Shown here: positions 6,293 through 6,724 of the stretch, in pieces
Numbering within the stretch: the first letter of the stretch is position 1
Layout: each line of letters opens with the position of its first letter
Source: an uncultured Clostridia bacterium
GTDB lineage: Bacteria; Bacillota; Clostridia; Oscillospirales; Ruminococcaceae
DNA length: 6,724 nt
Assembly: GCA_937891895.1 (NCBI GenBank)
Contig: CALATN010000212.1
Span: forward strand, 1 to 6,724
Reading direction: 5' to 3'
Translations under genes and position numbers: made by a program
Notes under the pieces: generated by a model
What the model was told of the DNA's origin: nothing
The model's input: only the letters and a program-made list of their open reading frames with translations
Databases searched by the model: none

Positions 6293-6300
6293 CCCCCTTT
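6293..6300 (-). promoter_or_regulatory. Ribosome binding site that decides the sigma factor start
   Basis: AAAGGGGG on the minus strand lies 7 bases before GTG (6283-6285). A second in-frame GTG three codons later has GGAGG only 2 bases away, which is too close, so the first GTG is favoured. Confidence 0.75.
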
Positions 6301-6336
6301 CACTTGATAAGTACCTTTTGAAGTGCAAAACCTTGC

Positions 6337-6367
6337 AAAAAAATCCTGCCTTGCCAAGCAAAGCAGG
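6337..6367 (-). terminator. Rho-independent terminator after the substrate-binding protein gene
   Basis: On the minus strand a 9-bp stem (6359-6367 with 6345-6353, one T-G wobble) with a 5-base loop is followed by ATTTTTTT (6344-6337). It begins 8 bases after the stop of the substrate-binding protein gene and separates it from the sigma operon. Confidence 0.88.
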
Positions 6368-6375
6368 AAATATTT

Positions 6376-6724
6376 TTATGCGGCAGGTACTTCTTGAGAA
6401 GATGAAGTCTGAACAGCGGGTGCTGCTTGTGAAGCAGAAGCTGATGTTTCAGCAGGCTCGTCCTTGTAGATTTCGGGGTAGACAGCCTTTGCGATTTCGT
6501 AGATATTGTCAGCAATTGAGGCTGTTGTGGAGATTTTGCTTACCTGACGGATAGAACCGTTTTTCACGGCCTTGATGCTGCCCCAGCCTGCACGGGTTTT
6601 GATTTCGTTAAGGTCGTAGCCGTCGTAATTAACGGTTGTGACAATTACATTCGGGTTGGCTGTTACGACGCTTTCAGGTGTAACGGCAACAATTCCGTTT
6701 TGTCCCGCAAGCATATTTATTCCG
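6376..6724 (-). CDS. ABC transporter substrate-binding protein (BtuF/FhuD-like), C-terminal part; 5' end cut by the window
   Basis: The visible 115 residues are the C-terminal lobe of a periplasmic-binding-protein-like receptor for an ABC importer of the iron-siderophore/cobalamin/haem class. Visible family features are the GINMLAG start of the visible part (like the NMLAG of B12/iron receptors), NPNVIVTTVNYDG (in the position of the family's 'PD-I' strand), and EIKTRAGWGSIKAVKNGSI, the family's 'W--I-AVKNG-V' motif. The reading frame is open to the window edge, so the ATG at 6712-6714 is internal. In Gram-positive bacteria such proteins are lipid-anchored outside the membrane; the anchor would be at the missing N-terminus. 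The last 28 or so residues form an Ala/Ser/Glu/Pro-rich tail (DEPAETSASASQAAPAVQTS onward), unusual at this end. The ligand cannot be told. The gene ends at its own terminator, so it is not in one operon with the sigma factor. Confidence 0.85.
   Translation of the reverse strand, partial: GINMLAGQNGIVAVTPESVVTANPNVIVTTVNYDGYDLNEIKTRAGWGSIKAVKNGSIRQVSKISTTASIADNIYEIAKAVYPEIYKDEPAETSASASQAAPAVQTSSSQEVPAA

Noticed and set aside
6301..6344. Promoter for the sigma operon, for example TTGCAA near 6333-6338 with TACTTA or TATCAA further on
   Set aside because: Spacings of 19 and 23 bases and poor -10 matches; an ECF-type promoter could not be recognised either.
6286..6357. ATG at 6355-6357 as start of the sigma factor
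   Set aside because: It falls in the hairpin of the upstream gene's terminator; the 24 added residues have no family match and the GTG at 6283-6285 has a good ribosome binding site.

Overview
The window looks like a chromosomal segment from an anaerobic gut-type Firmicute, probably a Ruminococcaceae/Oscillospiraceae-like clostridium. The reasons are the GTT/AGA-leaning codon use of most genes, Gram-positive ribosome binding sites (GGAGG types), short rho-independent terminators, and an ECF sigma factor followed by a membrane protein with the 'DDRYIEEA' style N-terminus that I associate with clostridial sigma-linked anti-sigma proteins. The organism call is inference. I see no tRNA, rRNA, CRISPR, transposase or phage gene.

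Layout. 1-1041 (+) is the 3' part of an acyl-CoA synthetase gene cut by the window start, closed by a strong terminator. 1042-1235 holds that terminator, a perfect inverted repeat and a sigma-A type promoter. 1236-2642 (+) is a DUF342/FapA-type protein. A hairpin with a T-run at 2661-2691 runs directly into the ribosome binding site of a DUF2461 gene (2702-3370, +). 3371-3517 holds a degenerate 7-base repeat and a terminator at the convergence point. On the minus strand, an ECF sigma factor (5737-6285, GTG start) overlaps by 4 bases a 740-residue membrane protein (3518-5740). Upstream of it, separated by a terminator, is the 3' end of an ABC transporter substrate-binding protein gene (6376-6724), cut by the window end.

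The most interesting part is the minus-strand pair at 3518-6285. The gene after the sigma factor has the position and topology of an anti-sigma factor: a short cytoplasmic tail, then one transmembrane helix. Its outer part carries two copies of a sensor-like domain, a cysteine-rich linker and a complete M23 (LytM-type) peptidoglycan endopeptidase domain with all expected zinc and catalytic residues. This would put wall cleavage or wall sensing and transcriptional control in one protein. The design resembles RsgI-type anti-sigma factors of cellulolytic clostridia, which carry carbohydrate-active outer domains, but here the outer domain is a wall hydrolase.

A second point of note is the acyl-CoA synthetase gene. 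It changes codon use sharply near position 520-600, which suggests either a recombinant gene or a chimeric assembly junction. The remaining genes look like ordinary, weakly characterised chromosomal genes.
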